The notes: generated by a model from the sequence alone, not told the origin. A stretch of 64,000 nucleotides of DNA from Chersky-267 sp963744115 (GCA_963744115.1 CAVUSI010000003.1:62001-126000); one strand, 5' to 3'. Positions 1-9,258 are shown, counted from the stretch's first letter. Numbers and translations: made by a program.

Positions 1-1
1 A

Positions 2-619
2 GGGTGCCCCGGCGGGAATGGATCCACGGGCGCGATCTCGTGGTCCCCCATGGGCGACCGGATCGTCGTCAACTGCGAGGACCGGTTGCTCATCGTCGAT
101 CCCGCGCCGGGCGGTCGTGTCGTGTCGGCCGATGCCAAGGGTCAGTTGATCCTCGCTTTCGCATGGCAGGCTGGGGAACGGTCGATCCGGGAGGCCGTCG
201 TCGCCGACACGTCCGGGGCAGGGGGACTCACGTTCCGGACCGTCGACCCCACCACTGGAGCATCCACCCAAACCGGCAGCGCGGCCGATGCGCGGATCAT
301 CTGGGTCGGCGACCCCGACTTCCCCACGTTCTCGCCGGATGGACGATCGCTCTATGTGGGCGGTGGGAAGCGCGGCCTCAAGACCGGCCAGGACTTCATC
401 GAGGTCGGATACATCGTCGAGCTGGCGACCGGGCGCGTGCGCCAAATCCTCGACGAGAACCAGATGTACAGGGCCGCCTGGATCGACGACGACAGCCTGA
501 TCTTCGTCGACCAGTCGAAGGTCGGCGAGCCGGAGTCGGCTCGGCGGAACCCAGATGGGTCGATCACCGACCGCGCACCGTTGCCACTCGACTTCCGCGA
601 GCTCTGGGTCGCTCCTTGA
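2..619 (+). CDS. beta-propeller (TolB/WD40-like) protein, C-terminal part
   Basis: The reading frame is open from base 2, so the gene starts left of the window and only its last 205 codons are visible. The visible part has repeating blade-like segments, including one with FPTFSPDGRSLYVGG near residues 105-120, which is the TolB/WD40 SPDG signature. It resembles periplasmic or secreted propeller proteins, but no catalytic domain is visible and the ligand is unknown. The next gene, sufU, has its own promoter, so the two are probably not co-transcribed. Confidence 0.6.
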   Translation, partial: GCPGGNGSTGAISWSPMGDRIVVNCEDRLLIVDPAPGGRVVSADAKGQLILAFAWQAGERSIREAVVADTSGAGGLTFRTVDPTTGASTQTGSAADARIIWVGDPDFPTFSPDGRSLYVGGGKRGLKTGQDFIEVGYIVELATGRVRQILDENQMYRAAWIDDDSLIFVDQSKVGEPESARRNPDGSITDRAPLPLDFRELWVAP

Positions 620-666
620 CGGGCCGCGCATATCCGACCCGGCTGGTCGGAATTGGGGCGAGGCGG

Positions 667-672
667 TACACT
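667..672 (+). promoter_or_regulatory. -10 box TACACT of sufU
   Basis: TACACT ends 11 bases before the ATG at 684, leaving no room for a Shine-Dalgarno site. Transcription would start about four bases upstream of the ATG. The same TACACTCG string precedes the starts at 25534, 34551 and 51167. Confidence 0.55.
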
Positions 673-683
673 CGCTGTCGGCC

Positions 684-1094
<411 letters not shown>

Positions 1095-1217
1095 CCCCGA
1101 TGTCGAACGGCGTCCGGTGCGCGTGTCGCTGGCCGGCCTGACCGGCACCATCTCCGACCTTCCCGTCCCTCCTCCTCTGCCGCCCGTCGGCAGCCCCGAT
1201 CCGGAGTCCTGAACCAC

Positions 1218-2435
1218 ATGCCGAAGTCCTACGCCGATCTCCTCCGCGAAGCCCGCTCGACTGTCCACGAGGCGGACCCGCTCGAGGTCGACGCCCTGCG
1301 CAGCCGCGGCGAGGCGGTCCTCGTCGACGTCCGCGAAGCCTCCGAGTGGGAGCAGGGCCATATCCCCGGCGCGATCCACATCAGCAAGAGCTACCTCGAG
1401 CAGGACATCGAGGCCGCGGTCCCCGATCGGGACCGTCCGGTGGTCCTCTACTGCGCGGGCGGCGTCCGATCGTTGTTCGCCGCCCAGACGCTTCGCGAGA
1501 TGGGCTACACGGACCTGACCTCGATGAAGAGCGGGTTCCAGGGCTGGAAGACCAAGGGTCTCGACTGGACCATCCCACCCGTCCTCACCGCCGAGCAGAA
1601 GCAGCGCTACAGCCGTCACCTGCTCATCCCCGAGGTCGGGATCCAGGGCCAGACGCGGCTGCTCGAATCGAAGGTCCTGTTCATCGGCGCTGGCGGGCTC
1701 GGCTCGCCGGCGATGCTCTACCTCGCGGCGGCTGGGGTCGGGACGATCGGGATCGTCGACTTCGACGTCGTCGACCTGTCCAACCTCCAGCGCCAGATCG
1801 TCCACACGAACGCCCGGATCGGCGAGAAGAAGGTCGAGTCGGCGCGGATCACGATCCAGGGACTCAACCCCGACGTGAAGGTGGTCGCCCACGAGGAGAT
1901 GCTCGTCGCCGACAATGTCGATCGGCTGATCGCCGGCTACGACGTCATCGTCGACGGGACCGATACGTTCGAGACGCGCTATCTGCTCAACGACGCGGCG
2001 GTCGCGGCCGGGATCCCCGTCGTCCACGCCAGCGTCTTCCGGTTCGAGGGCCAGCTGACGGTGTTCAAGCCCTTCGACGGCCCGTGCTACCGCTGCCTCT
2101 ATCCGACACCCCCACCGCCCGAGCTCGCCCCCGGCTGCTCGGTCGCCGGTGTCCTCGGCGTCGTCCCCGGGATCATGGGGATGCTCCAGGCGAACGAGGC
2201 GATCAAGCTCCTCCTCGGGATCGGCGACACGCTGGCCGGCCGGCTCCTCCTGTTCGACGCCCTCGACGCGTCGTTCAACGAGCTCAAGCTTCGTCGCGAC
2301 CCGGCCTGCCCGACCTGCTCCGACGCGGCCGTCGAGGCCCGCGCCGCCGGACGTCCGATGGCGGTCGCCGGGGTCGGCGACGGGACGTTCACGCTGGGAG
2401 GGCCCGGTCTGGGCGTGCTCGGCGGCGCCTCGTGA
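1218..2435 (+). CDS. moeZ: rhodanese-MoeB/ThiF fusion, sulfur-carrier adenylyltransferase (MoeZ-like)
   Basis: This 405-residue enzyme has a rhodanese domain (about 20-118) with the active-site loop YCAGGVRS (Cys79), followed by an E1-like MoeB/ThiF domain (about 125-375) with the nucleotide loop IGAGGLGSP. Two CxxC pairs (CYRC and CPTC) form the expected zinc site. It should adenylate the C terminus of the CysO-like carrier encoded next and convert it to a thiocarboxylate with sulfur from the rhodanese cysteine. In actinobacterial MoeZ the rhodanese lies at the C terminus; here it is at the N terminus. The stop codon overlaps the next start as GTGA. It could also serve molybdopterin synthesis. 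Confidence 0.88.
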   Translation: MPKSYADLLREARSTVHEADPLEVDALRSRGEAVLVDVREASEWEQGHIPGAIHISKSYLEQDIEAAVPDRDRPVVLYCAGGVRSLFAAQTLREMGYTDLTSMKSGFQGWKTKGLDWTIPPVLTAEQKQRYSRHLLIPEVGIQGQTRLLESKVLFIGAGGLGSPAMLYLAAAGVGTIGIVDFDVVDLSNLQRQIVHTNARIGEKKVESARITIQGLNPDVKVVAHEEMLVADNVDRLIAGYDVIVDGTDTFETRYLLNDAAVAAGIPVVHASVFRFEGQLTVFKPFDGPCYRCLYPTPPPPELAPGCSVAGVLGVVPGIMGMLQANEAIKLLLGIGDTLAGRLLLFDALDASFNELKLRRDPACPTCSDAAVEARAAGRPMAVAGVGDGTFTLGGPGLGVLGGAS

Positions 2436-2707
2436 GCGCTGTCCGGATCCCGCCCGTCCTGCGGGCGAACGTCGGCGGGGCGAAGCAGGTCGACGTGTCG
2501 GGGGCGACCGTCGGTGAGCTCCTCGACGGGCTCGTCGAGGCGCATCCCGGCTTGCGCGACCAGCTGTTCGGCCCCGACGGTGAGCTGAACCGGTTCGTGA
2601 ACGTCTATCTCGACGGCCAGGACGTCCGCTACCTCGACGGCGTGGCGACGCCGGTCGAGCCGCGCGACGAGCTGGTCATCCTGCCCGCGATGGCCGGGGG
2701 CGCGTGA
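2432..2707 (+). CDS. cysO: CysO/MoaD-like sulfur carrier protein
   Basis: This 91-residue ubiquitin-like carrier resembles mycobacterial CysO, with PPVLRANVGG near the N terminus, FVNVYLDGQDVRYLDG in the middle and LPAMAGGA at the end. CysO normally ends in a free Gly-Gly that becomes the thiocarboxylate. Here one extra alanine follows the two glycines, so trimming may be needed. The GTG start at 2432 overlaps the moeZ stop by four bases, and the gene's own stop overlaps the cysM start in the same way, implying translational coupling. Confidence 0.88.
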   Translation: MSAVRIPPVLRANVGGAKQVDVSGATVGELLDGLVEAHPGLRDQLFGPDGELNRFVNVYLDGQDVRYLDGVATPVEPRDELVILPAMAGGA

Positions 2708-3645
2708 GCGTCTTCCCCAGCATCGTCGATGCCATCGGCCACACTCCGCTGGTCGAGATCCCCCGGATGTCGCCGGATCCGGCGGTCCGGCTGTTCGCCA
2801 AGCTCGAGATGGCCAACCCGACCGGCTCGGTCAAGGACCGGGTCGCCAAGGCCCTGATCGAGGACCTGGAGCGGTCCGGCCGTCTCGGGCCGGACTCGGT
2901 GATCCTCGAGCCGACCTCGGGCAATACCGGCATCGCCCTGGCGATGATCGGGCGGCGCAAGGGCTACCGGGTCACGCTGGTCATGCCCGACAACATCACC
3001 ACCGAGCGGCGTCAGATGGCGGCCTTGTTCGGAGCCGAGGTGATCGACTCGCCCGGAGCGCTGGGCTCGAACGGGGCGATCGACCTGGCCCGGGAGCTCG
3101 CCGCCGGCGATCCCCGCTACGTCATGCCCTACCAGTACGGCAACGACGCGAACCCGCGCGTCCACGAGGAGACGACCGGGCCGGAGATCCTGGCCGATTG
3201 TCCGGACGTCGATGCGTTCGTCGCGGGGCTCGGGACGGGCGGCACGCTGATGGGGGTCGCCCGCTTCTTCCGCCGGGCGAAGCCCGGGGTGCGGATCTTC
3301 GCCGCCGAGCCGCTGCCGGGTGACGCGGTCCAGGGCCTGCGCTCGCTCGACGAGGGGTTCGTCCCGGAGATCTTCGACCCCGGCCTGCTCGACGGGAAGT
3401 TCCTCGTGTCGAACCGGGATGCCGTCGCGTCCCTGCGCGAGCTTGTCGTCCGCGAGGGGATCTTCGCCGGGCCGTCGAGCGGTGCCGTCCTGGTCGCGGC
3501 CGTCCGGGTCGCCGCGTCGATGGAGCGGGGCACGATCGTCGCCCTCCTGCCCGACGGCGGCTGGAAGTACCTGTCGGCCGGTGCGTACTCGCGCGACCTC
3601 GACGAGATGGAGGGCGATCTCGAAGGGGGCGTGAACTGGTGGTGA
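2704..3645 (+). CDS. cysM: CysM, thiocarboxylate-dependent O-phosphoserine sulfhydrylase
   Basis: This 313-residue PLP enzyme has the Schiff-base lysine in GSVKDR (near residue 43), the substrate loop PTSGNTG (about 80-86) and the phosphate-binding loop GTGGT (about 178-182). The C-terminal stretch GWKYLSAGAYSRDLDEME matches Mycobacterium tuberculosis CysM, which uses O-phosphoserine and CysO thiocarboxylate. Its position between cysO and the Mec protease supports the same role here. The GTG start overlaps the cysO stop. A plain O-acetylserine sulfhydrylase is less likely given this operon. Confidence 0.92.
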   Translation: MSVFPSIVDAIGHTPLVEIPRMSPDPAVRLFAKLEMANPTGSVKDRVAKALIEDLERSGRLGPDSVILEPTSGNTGIALAMIGRRKGYRVTLVMPDNITTERRQMAALFGAEVIDSPGALGSNGAIDLARELAAGDPRYVMPYQYGNDANPRVHEETTGPEILADCPDVDAFVAGLGTGGTLMGVARFFRRAKPGVRIFAAEPLPGDAVQGLRSLDEGFVPEIFDPGLLDGKFLVSNRDAVASLRELVVREGIFAGPSSGAVLVAAVRVAASMERGTIVALLPDGGWKYLSAGAYSRDLDEMEGDLEGGVNWW

Positions 3646-4097
3646 CCGACGGTCATCCCGGGCCGCCCGAGGTGGCGCTGCCCGACGCCGTGCGCGCGGC
3701 GATCGTCGCCCACGCCCGCGCCGAGTACCCGAACGAGGCCTGCGGCGTCGTGATCGGGACCGCTGCGGCCGCCGAGGGGGGCCGAGCGCTGCGATTCGCA
3801 CCGACTCGGAACGCCGCCGCGTCCCCGTTGCGCTACGAGATCGACTCGGGGGACCTGCTCCGGCTGACGCTCGAAGCGGACGACGCCGACGAGGCGTTCT
3901 GGGCGATCGTCCATTCGCACGTCCGGTCGCCCGCCCGGCCATCGCCGACGGACATCGGACTGGCGTTCTACCCGGACGCCCTCTACGTCCTCGTGTCGCT
4001 CGCCGAGACCGAGACCGATCCGATCACGGGCCTGCCCGGGGTCCGAGCGTGGCGGATCGTCGATGGGGATGTCTTCGAGGTGGTCATCACGACCTGA
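3639..4097 (+). CDS. mec: Mec-like JAMM/MPN+ metalloprotease
   Basis: This 152-residue protein has a complete JAMM zinc site: Glu33 in PNEACG, then His92-Ser-His94, Ser102 and Asp105 in HSHVRSPARPSPTD. In the CysO pathway Mec removes cysteine from the carrier after the acyl shift. Two adjacent GTG codons (3639 and 3642) could start it; the second would keep the GTGA overlap used by the preceding genes. It may also trim the extra C-terminal alanine of the carrier. Its end overlaps the convergent ABC gene by 11 bases. Confidence 0.88.
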   Translation: MVTDGHPGPPEVALPDAVRAAIVAHARAEYPNEACGVVIGTAAAAEGGRALRFAPTRNAAASPLRYEIDSGDLLRLTLEADDADEAFWAIVHSHVRSPARPSPTDIGLAFYPDALYVLVSLAETETDPITGLPGVRAWRIVDGDVFEVVITT

Positions 4098-5811
4098 GCG
4101 CGGCCAGGAGGGCCGCGACGGTGGGCGTCGAGCCCAGCCCGAGGCGGGCCCCGATGCGCGCGGACGGCGGGGGTTCGAGGCCCGCGCTCGCCAGGAGCTC
4201 CCTGTTGCCGGGAGCGAAGACCTCGGCCGGGGTGCCGTCCGCCACGACCAGGCCGCCGCGCATGACCACGATCCGCCGGAAGTGCTCCGCCGCGAACTCC
4301 ATGTCGTGGGTGATCGCGACCGCGGTCCGTCCCGCGGCGACCCAGCCGTCGACGATCGCCCCCACGCGCCGGACACCCGGGCCGTCCTGCCCCGTCGTCG
4401 GCTCGTCGAGGACGAGCGCCGCCGGGTCCATCGCCAGGACGCTCGCGAGCGCGACCAGCTTGCGGAGGGACAGGTCGAGGTCGTACGGGTTGGTGGCGCG
4501 CGAGGCTTCGAGACCCACCGCGACGAGCCCGTCGGTCACGGCCCGAGCGACCTCGTCGGTCGAGCGGCCCAGGTTGCGCGGCCCGAACGACACCTCGCGG
4601 GCGACGCTCCGATCGAACAGCTGGTCGTCCGGGTTCTGGAATACGAACCCGATCGTCGCGGCGAGCGTGTGGACCGGCACGGCCGAGGTGTCCTCGCCGT
4701 CGATCAGGATCCGTCCGCCGGTCGGACGAAGCAGCCCGTTCAGGTGCTTGACCAGCGTCGTCTTCCCCGACCCGTTCTGCCCGACGATCGCGACCGACTC
4801 GCCCGCGTCGATCGTCAGCGACACGCCACGGAGTGCCTCGACACCCGTCGGGTAGCGGTGGGCGAGCTCGTCGACGACGATCCGGACGCCCCGAGCGCCC
4901 TCGCGGGGCTGCCAGGCCGGGGCCGGATCCGCGGGCGTCCAGCTCGCCGCATCGAGCGTGCCGAGCGACCGCCGCGCCCGGGCCAGTCCGGCGGCCACCG
5001 CGGCCTCGTCGAACGCCTGCGCCGGGTCCACGCCGGCCGCTTCGGCGAGCCGGACGAGGGTCGGCGGGAGCAGGCCGATCGGGCCGAGCGTCGCTCCGCC
5101 CAGGGCCCGTCCGGGACGGTCGACCGCCACGGCCGCCCCGGTCTCGAGGACGAGGCACCGGTCGACGCCGCCGAGGATCGTGGGATCGTGCTCGGCGCAC
5201 AGGACGGTCGTCCCGTCGGCGGCCAGCTCGGCCAGCAGGCGCCCGACGGTCGCCGTCCCGACCGGGTCGAGCTGGGCGGTCGGCTCGTCCAGGACCAGGA
5301 CGGATGTCCCCATCGCGACGATGCTGGCGATCGCGACCCGCTGTTGCTCGCCGCCCGACAGCGCGAACGGCTCCCGGTCGGCGAGGTGCCCGATCTCGAG
5401 CCGCGCCAGGACGGCATCGATGCGCCCGTCCATCTCCTCCCGCGGAACGCCGAGGTTCTCGAGGCCGAACGCCAGCTCCTCTCGGACCGTCAGCTTCGAC
5501 GCCGACAGCTGGTTGGCCGGGGTCGAGAAGACGATCCCGGTCTTGCCCAGCAGCGCCCCGCCGGTCGGCCCGGTCAACGGGATGTCGCCGAACGACGCCG
5601 TCCCGGTCAGCTTGGCCCGGACGACACGCGGGACGAACCCGGCGGCCACCAGGGCGAGGGTGGACTTCCCGGCCCCGGTCCGGCCGGCGATCCCGAGTCG
5701 CTCACCCGGCGCGACCGTCAGGTCGATGTCGCGCAGCGCCGGCTCGCGCCGGCCGGGGTAGCGGACCGAGACACCCTCGAGCGCGATGGATGCTCGGTCG
5801 TCCTCCGTCAC
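4087..5811 (-). CDS. ecfA: ECF transporter double ATPase (EcfA-EcfA' fusion)
   Basis: This 574-residue protein carries two ABC ATPase domains. The first has Walker A GRTGAGKST (about 43-51), signature LSGGEQQR and Walker B LVLDEPTAQLD. The second has GQNGSGKTT (about 343-351) and LVLDEPTTGQD, but its signature is degenerate (LSLRKLVALA). It powers the energy-coupling module with EcfT, which lies five bases upstream. The operon is nucleoside hydrolase, S component, EcfT, EcfA. Fused EcfA halves are common; the weak second signature suggests asymmetric ATP hydrolysis, which is inference. Confidence 0.9.
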   Translation of the reverse strand: MTEDDRASIALEGVSVRYPGRREPALRDIDLTVAPGERLGIAGRTGAGKSTLALVAAGFVPRVVRAKLTGTASFGDIPLTGPTGGALLGKTGIVFSTPANQLSASKLTVREELAFGLENLGVPREEMDGRIDAVLARLEIGHLADREPFALSGGEQQRVAIASIVAMGTSVLVLDEPTAQLDPVGTATVGRLLAELAADGTTVLCAEHDPTILGGVDRCLVLETGAAVAVDRPGRALGGATLGPIGLLPPTLVRLAEAAGVDPAQAFDEAAVAAGLARARRSLGTLDAASWTPADPAPAWQPREGARGVRIVVDELAHRYPTGVEALRGVSLTIDAGESVAIVGQNGSGKTTLVKHLNGLLRPTGGRILIDGEDTSAVPVHTLAATIGFVFQNPDDQLFDRSVAREVSFGPRNLGRSTDEVARAVTDGLVAVGLEASRATNPYDLDLSLRKLVALASVLAMDPAALVLDEPTTGQDGPGVRRVGAIVDGWVAAGRTAVAITHDMEFAAEHFRRIVVMRGGLVVADGTPAEVFAPGNRELLASAGLEPPPSARIGARLGLGSTPTVAALLAALRS

Positions 5812-5815
5812 CTGG

Positions 5816-6604
5816 TCAGCGCGCCCGACCGGTCAGCACGCCCGACAGGGCGAGCGCGACCACGGCCACGATCCCGAGCAGGATCGCCAGCCGCAACCAG
5901 CGATCGGCCGGGGGGTCGGCGACGATCCGATAGGCGCTCCGTCCGGGCCGGGCGCCGAAGCCCCGCGCCTCGAGCGCGAACGTCCGCTCGCGGACGTCGA
6001 TGAGCGAACCGAGCAGGACCGGGCCGATCAGGGGCACCAGCGCCCTGGCCCGCTGGCGGATCGACCCGCTGACGACCAGGCCGCGCGCCTGCTGAGCATC
6101 GAGGATCGAGCCGGCGCGCTCCTGCATCCGGGGCACCATCTGGACGGCCGACAGGACGACGAACGCGATCCGGTGGCTGGCCCCGCGCGAGACGAGCGAC
6201 TCGAGCAGGTCGTCCGCCAGGGTCGTGAACAGGAACGTCACGAGCACCAGGAAGGAGACCAGGACCCGTCCCGCGGAGATCAGCCCGAAGCTCAGTCCCT
6301 CACGCGTGATCGCCAACGGGCCGAGGCTGACCAGCCGGTCCGTCGCACCGGGGAAGAACAGCGCGTTGACGACCACGATCGAGGCGAGCAGCAGCGCCGG
6401 GATCCGGAGCGCCCGGATGATCTGCCGGCCGAGCCCGGTCGACCAGGCCATGACGACGACGATCAGCGCGATGACCGGCAGGACGAGCGGCGGGAGGATG
6501 AACGTCGCGATCAGGGCGAGCGCCACGCCGAGCAGCTTGGTCATCGGATTGCGCCGATGCAGCCAGCTGTCGCCGGCCTGGTAGTACCCGGTCGCGGTGG
6601 ACAT
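5816..6604 (-). CDS. ecfT: ECF transporter transmembrane protein EcfT
   Basis: This 262-residue membrane protein has hydrophobic helices at about 25-60, 70-90, 105-130 and 235-258. It carries both coupling-helix motifs of EcfT, AQQARGL (about 171-177) and ALEARGFG (about 213-220), which contact the ATPases. It lies between the S component and the ATPase gene, with gaps of 36 and 4 bases, as expected for a dedicated (group I) ECF module. Confidence 0.9.
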   Translation of the reverse strand: MSTATGYYQAGDSWLHRRNPMTKLLGVALALIATFILPPLVLPVIALIVVVMAWSTGLGRQIIRALRIPALLLASIVVVNALFFPGATDRLVSLGPLAITREGLSFGLISAGRVLVSFLVLVTFLFTTLADDLLESLVSRGASHRIAFVVLSAVQMVPRMQERAGSILDAQQARGLVVSGSIRQRARALVPLIGPVLLGSLIDVRERTFALEARGFGARPGRSAYRIVADPPADRWLRLAILLGIVAVVALALSGVLTGRAR

Positions 6605-6640
6605 CGTGCCTCGAACGTACGGTCGCCGGGATGTCGATCG

Positions 6641-7855
6641 CTAGTCGGCGATGGTCGCCTCACCGCGGCTGAACATCGACCTGACGGTGAGCGGGAGCGC
6701 GCCGAGGATCAGGAAGACGACCGTGTAGCTGATCGTCTTGTCGAGTGGATCGCTCGTCAGTCCCTGGGCGAACGCCGACTGGAAGACGCCGAGTCCGAGC
6801 GTCCGGAACAGGGCGATGAGCGCGTCGGTCCCGCCGCCGGTCACGCCGCCGAAGACGCCGGCCGCGATCGGTGCCGAGATCGCCGCAGCCACCAGGCCCG
6901 TCGTCAGGCCGCCGATCCAGACCGGGAAGAAGCGGGCGTTCTCGCCGCGTCGCGCCCAGGCCACGGCGCCGGCAGCGACGACCAGGGCGACCCCGGCCTC
7001 GACGATGAGGCCGAGCGGGTCGGTCAGGGCCAGGCTGCTCAGGTTCAGTCCGCCGAGGAAGGTCGTGTCGGAGCCGTTGATCGTCGAGAACCAGCCCGTC
7101 GGGCCGAACAGCAGGCGCGCCAGGGCGAACACGAGGGCGAAGGCGAACAGGGCGGTCGCGCCGGTAAGGTAGGTCCGGATCCGCGGGTCGTCGGCATGGA
7201 ACGAGAAGACGGTCCGCCGGCTGGCCCAGGCGACGGCGATGGCGATCGCGATGATCACGACCCCGGTGAGGACGAACCGATTCTGGTCGTCCGCGCTCGT
7301 GTCGGCGCCGAGCTGCGGGATCCCGACCGTGGCCTGGATCACCAGGAATGAGATCGCGGCGCCGACGATCCCCGCGGCGAGGGCGAGGAAGCCGCCGACC
7401 CGGGCGTCGTCGGTCCGCAGGTTGAACACGCCGCGCGCCGCCCAGAAGCCCGCCATCAACCCGATGACACCGGCCACGGGGGCGAAGAACGCCGCGACGG
7501 GACCGGCCCCGCCGGGCACCGGCAAGAGCGACCAGATGAGGTTGGCGAGGATGCCGGTCAGGGCACCGGCCCACGGCCCGGCCAGGGCCCCGACGAGCAC
7601 GGTCCCGATCGAGTCGAGATAGATCGGCAGCCGGAGGGTCACGATCAGCGACCCGACCGCGAGGTTGATCGCGATGGCGACCGGGATGAGGGCCAGCGTC
7701 GCGGTCGAGAAGTCGCGCGACCGGACGGCGACGACGGCCAGCAGGATGACCGCGACCACGATCCCGGCGAGGTACGCCAGCTGGATCGTCGGGATGCAGT
7801 CGGTCGTCTGACCCTCGGCGCAGACGGTCAGCCATGACAAGCTCATCAGCTGCAT
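6641..7855 (-). CDS. ECF transporter substrate-binding (S) component, extended
   Basis: This 404-residue protein has about nine or ten predicted membrane segments. S components are usually 160-220 residues with six helices, so this one is about twice that length. The early segment LRLPIYLDSIGTVLVGALAG and the late segment DPLDKTISYTVVFLI both look like S-component signatures. Substrate cannot be read from the sequence. The adjoining nucleoside hydrolase gene, 61 bases upstream in the same operon, makes a nucleoside or free base the best guess. Confidence 0.78.
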   Translation of the reverse strand: MQLMSLSWLTVCAEGQTTDCIPTIQLAYLAGIVVAVILLAVVAVRSRDFSTATLALIPVAIAINLAVGSLIVTLRLPIYLDSIGTVLVGALAGPWAGALTGILANLIWSLLPVPGGAGPVAAFFAPVAGVIGLMAGFWAARGVFNLRTDDARVGGFLALAAGIVGAAISFLVIQATVGIPQLGADTSADDQNRFVLTGVVIIAIAIAVAWASRRTVFSFHADDPRIRTYLTGATALFAFALVFALARLLFGPTGWFSTINGSDTTFLGGLNLSSLALTDPLGLIVEAGVALVVAAGAVAWARRGENARFFPVWIGGLTTGLVAAAISAPIAAGVFGGVTGGGTDALIALFRTLGLGVFQSAFAQGLTSDPLDKTISYTVVFLILGALPLTVRSMFSRGEATIAD

Positions 7856-7916
7856 CCTCCTCGAACCCTTCGGTCGCCCGCGAATCGCCGATCCCGAACG
7901 ACCACTCCCTCGTTCG

Positions 7917-8993
7917 TCAGAGTGCCACGTCCGGGTGGCCCTCCGCCAGTCCCGAGCTTCGTCGTTCCGCCAGCCCGCCCACGCGTTCGATGAACCGGCG
8001 GAGGAACTCCTCGGCGTCCGCGTCGACGGCGACCTCGACGTTGGCGGCCTTGCCGGTCAGGTGACGCCAGTCGGCGATCGTCTGGCCGTCGGCCGGCCCG
8101 TGGGCGGTGTCGACATCGACATGGACCGCCTGGGTCGTGACCAGGCTCGGATCGAGAGCCGCTGCCAGTGCTAGAGGGTCGTGGATGAAGGCACCGTAGA
8201 ACCCGTCGTATCTGGCGTGGAACTCCATGTAGAAGCGGAGTGAATTGGCGATGCACCGGACGATCGGGTTGCCGGCGACGCTCCTCGTCGCGACGAGCGG
8301 ATGCTCCCCGGCGCTGAGGGCGATCGAATCGTCGGGGCGGCTGCCGGCCCGTCTGGCGAGCCGGACGACGTGATCCGGAAGGACCTTCGCCTTCTCGGTC
8401 ACGTCCAGGCCGAGGCCGAGCGGGAGGACGGGGGCCGAAGCGAACGCGTCGATGACGAGCTTCGCGGCCTCGGGGTCACAGTGGATGTTCCATTCGGTCG
8501 TCGGCGTGGTGTTGCCCGGGACCCGGAACGCGCCACCCATGAACACGAGCCGGCGAAGGAGTCGGGGCAGCTCCGGTTCGCGCTCGAGCGCGACGGCCAG
8601 GTTCGTCATCGGGCCGAGGGTGACCAGGGTCAGCTCGCCGGGTCGGCTCCGAGCGTGGTCGACGATGACATCGGCGGCATGGCGTTCGCTCACCGGGCGG
8701 CTGGGCGGCGGGAGCGTGGCGTACCCCAGACCCTGCGGTCCGTGGGTCTCCGGGGTCACCTCGACCGGGCGCACGAGCGGGATCTTCCGTCCGACGGCGA
8801 CCTCGATGTCCGTCCGTCCGGCAAGCTCGAGGATCGCGAGCGTGTTCGCGGCGACCTGGTCGGCCTCGACGTTCCCCGTGCAGCAGGTGACGGCGACGAT
8901 CTCCGCGTCGGGCGAGGCGACCGCATAGAACAGGGCCAGGCTGTCGTCGATCCCGGTGTCGCAGTCGATGAGGATGGCGGTCGTCGCGGTCAT
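7917..8993 (-). CDS. inosine/uridine-preferring nucleoside hydrolase
   Basis: This 358-residue enzyme has the calcium-binding signature DCDTGIDD (residues 10-17), with Asp10, Asp12, Asp16 and Asp17, and the downstream FIHDPLAL motif that supplies the other metal and ribose contacts. It hydrolyses N-glycosidic bonds of nucleosides to base plus ribose. The start at 8993 was preferred over a longer frame because it matches the family N terminus and lies seven bases from a -10 box. It is the first gene of an operon with an ECF transporter, suggesting that imported nucleosides are cleaved at once. Confidence 0.92.
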   Translation of the reverse strand: MTATTAILIDCDTGIDDSLALFYAVASPDAEIVAVTCCTGNVEADQVAANTLAILELAGRTDIEVAVGRKIPLVRPVEVTPETHGPQGLGYATLPPPSRPVSERHAADVIVDHARSRPGELTLVTLGPMTNLAVALEREPELPRLLRRLVFMGGAFRVPGNTTPTTEWNIHCDPEAAKLVIDAFASAPVLPLGLGLDVTEKAKVLPDHVVRLARRAGSRPDDSIALSAGEHPLVATRSVAGNPIVRCIANSLRFYMEFHARYDGFYGAFIHDPLALAAALDPSLVTTQAVHVDVDTAHGPADGQTIADWRHLTGKAANVEVAVDADAEEFLRRFIERVGGLAERRSSGLAEGHPDVAL

Positions 8994-9000
8994 CGCCCCG

Positions 9001-9006
9001 ATGCTA
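9001..9006 (-). promoter_or_regulatory. -10 box TAGCAT of the nucleoside hydrolase-ECF operon
   Basis: On the minus strand TAGCAT ends seven bases before the ATG at 8993, so the mRNA would be leaderless. Confidence 0.5.
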
Positions 9007-9087
9007 GCCGAGCCGGCGGCGTCCCGGCGCGCGCGTCGAGTCGGCACGCACGTGGAGTCGCGTGAGGTCGGCGGAACGATCACGCCG

Positions 9088-9258
9088 CCACTCGGGGTGG
9101 TCGTTTCGCCGGTCTGCGCCTTCGCGACGTCGTGAGGCTGATCGCTCGCCACTCGAGGTGGTCGTTTCACAGCTGGCCACGCGTGGCAGGCATCCGGACC
9201 GCGCATGAACCGCGTCGCCTGCATTCCTGCCGGGCCGCTGATCGACCACTGTCAGTGG
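9088..9258. repeat. three CCAC-N5-GTGG palindromes upstream of an HTH-nuclease gene
   Basis: The 413-base gap 8994-9406 has no convincing gene. It holds three 13-base palindromes of the form CCAC-N5-GTGG, at 9088-9100, 9149-9161 and 9246-9258. The first two are both followed by TCGTTTC. Two more copies lie on the other side of the next gene, at 10331-10343 and 10427-10439. Their arrangement suggests operators for the HTH protein or recognition sites of its nuclease-like domain; this is inference. Confidence 0.55.

Noticed and set aside
1117..1212. Possible 31-residue peptide ending just before moeZ
   Set aside because: No Shine-Dalgarno site, Pro-rich sequence without similarity, and no Cys or Met codon cluster that would suggest a sulfur-sensing leader peptide.
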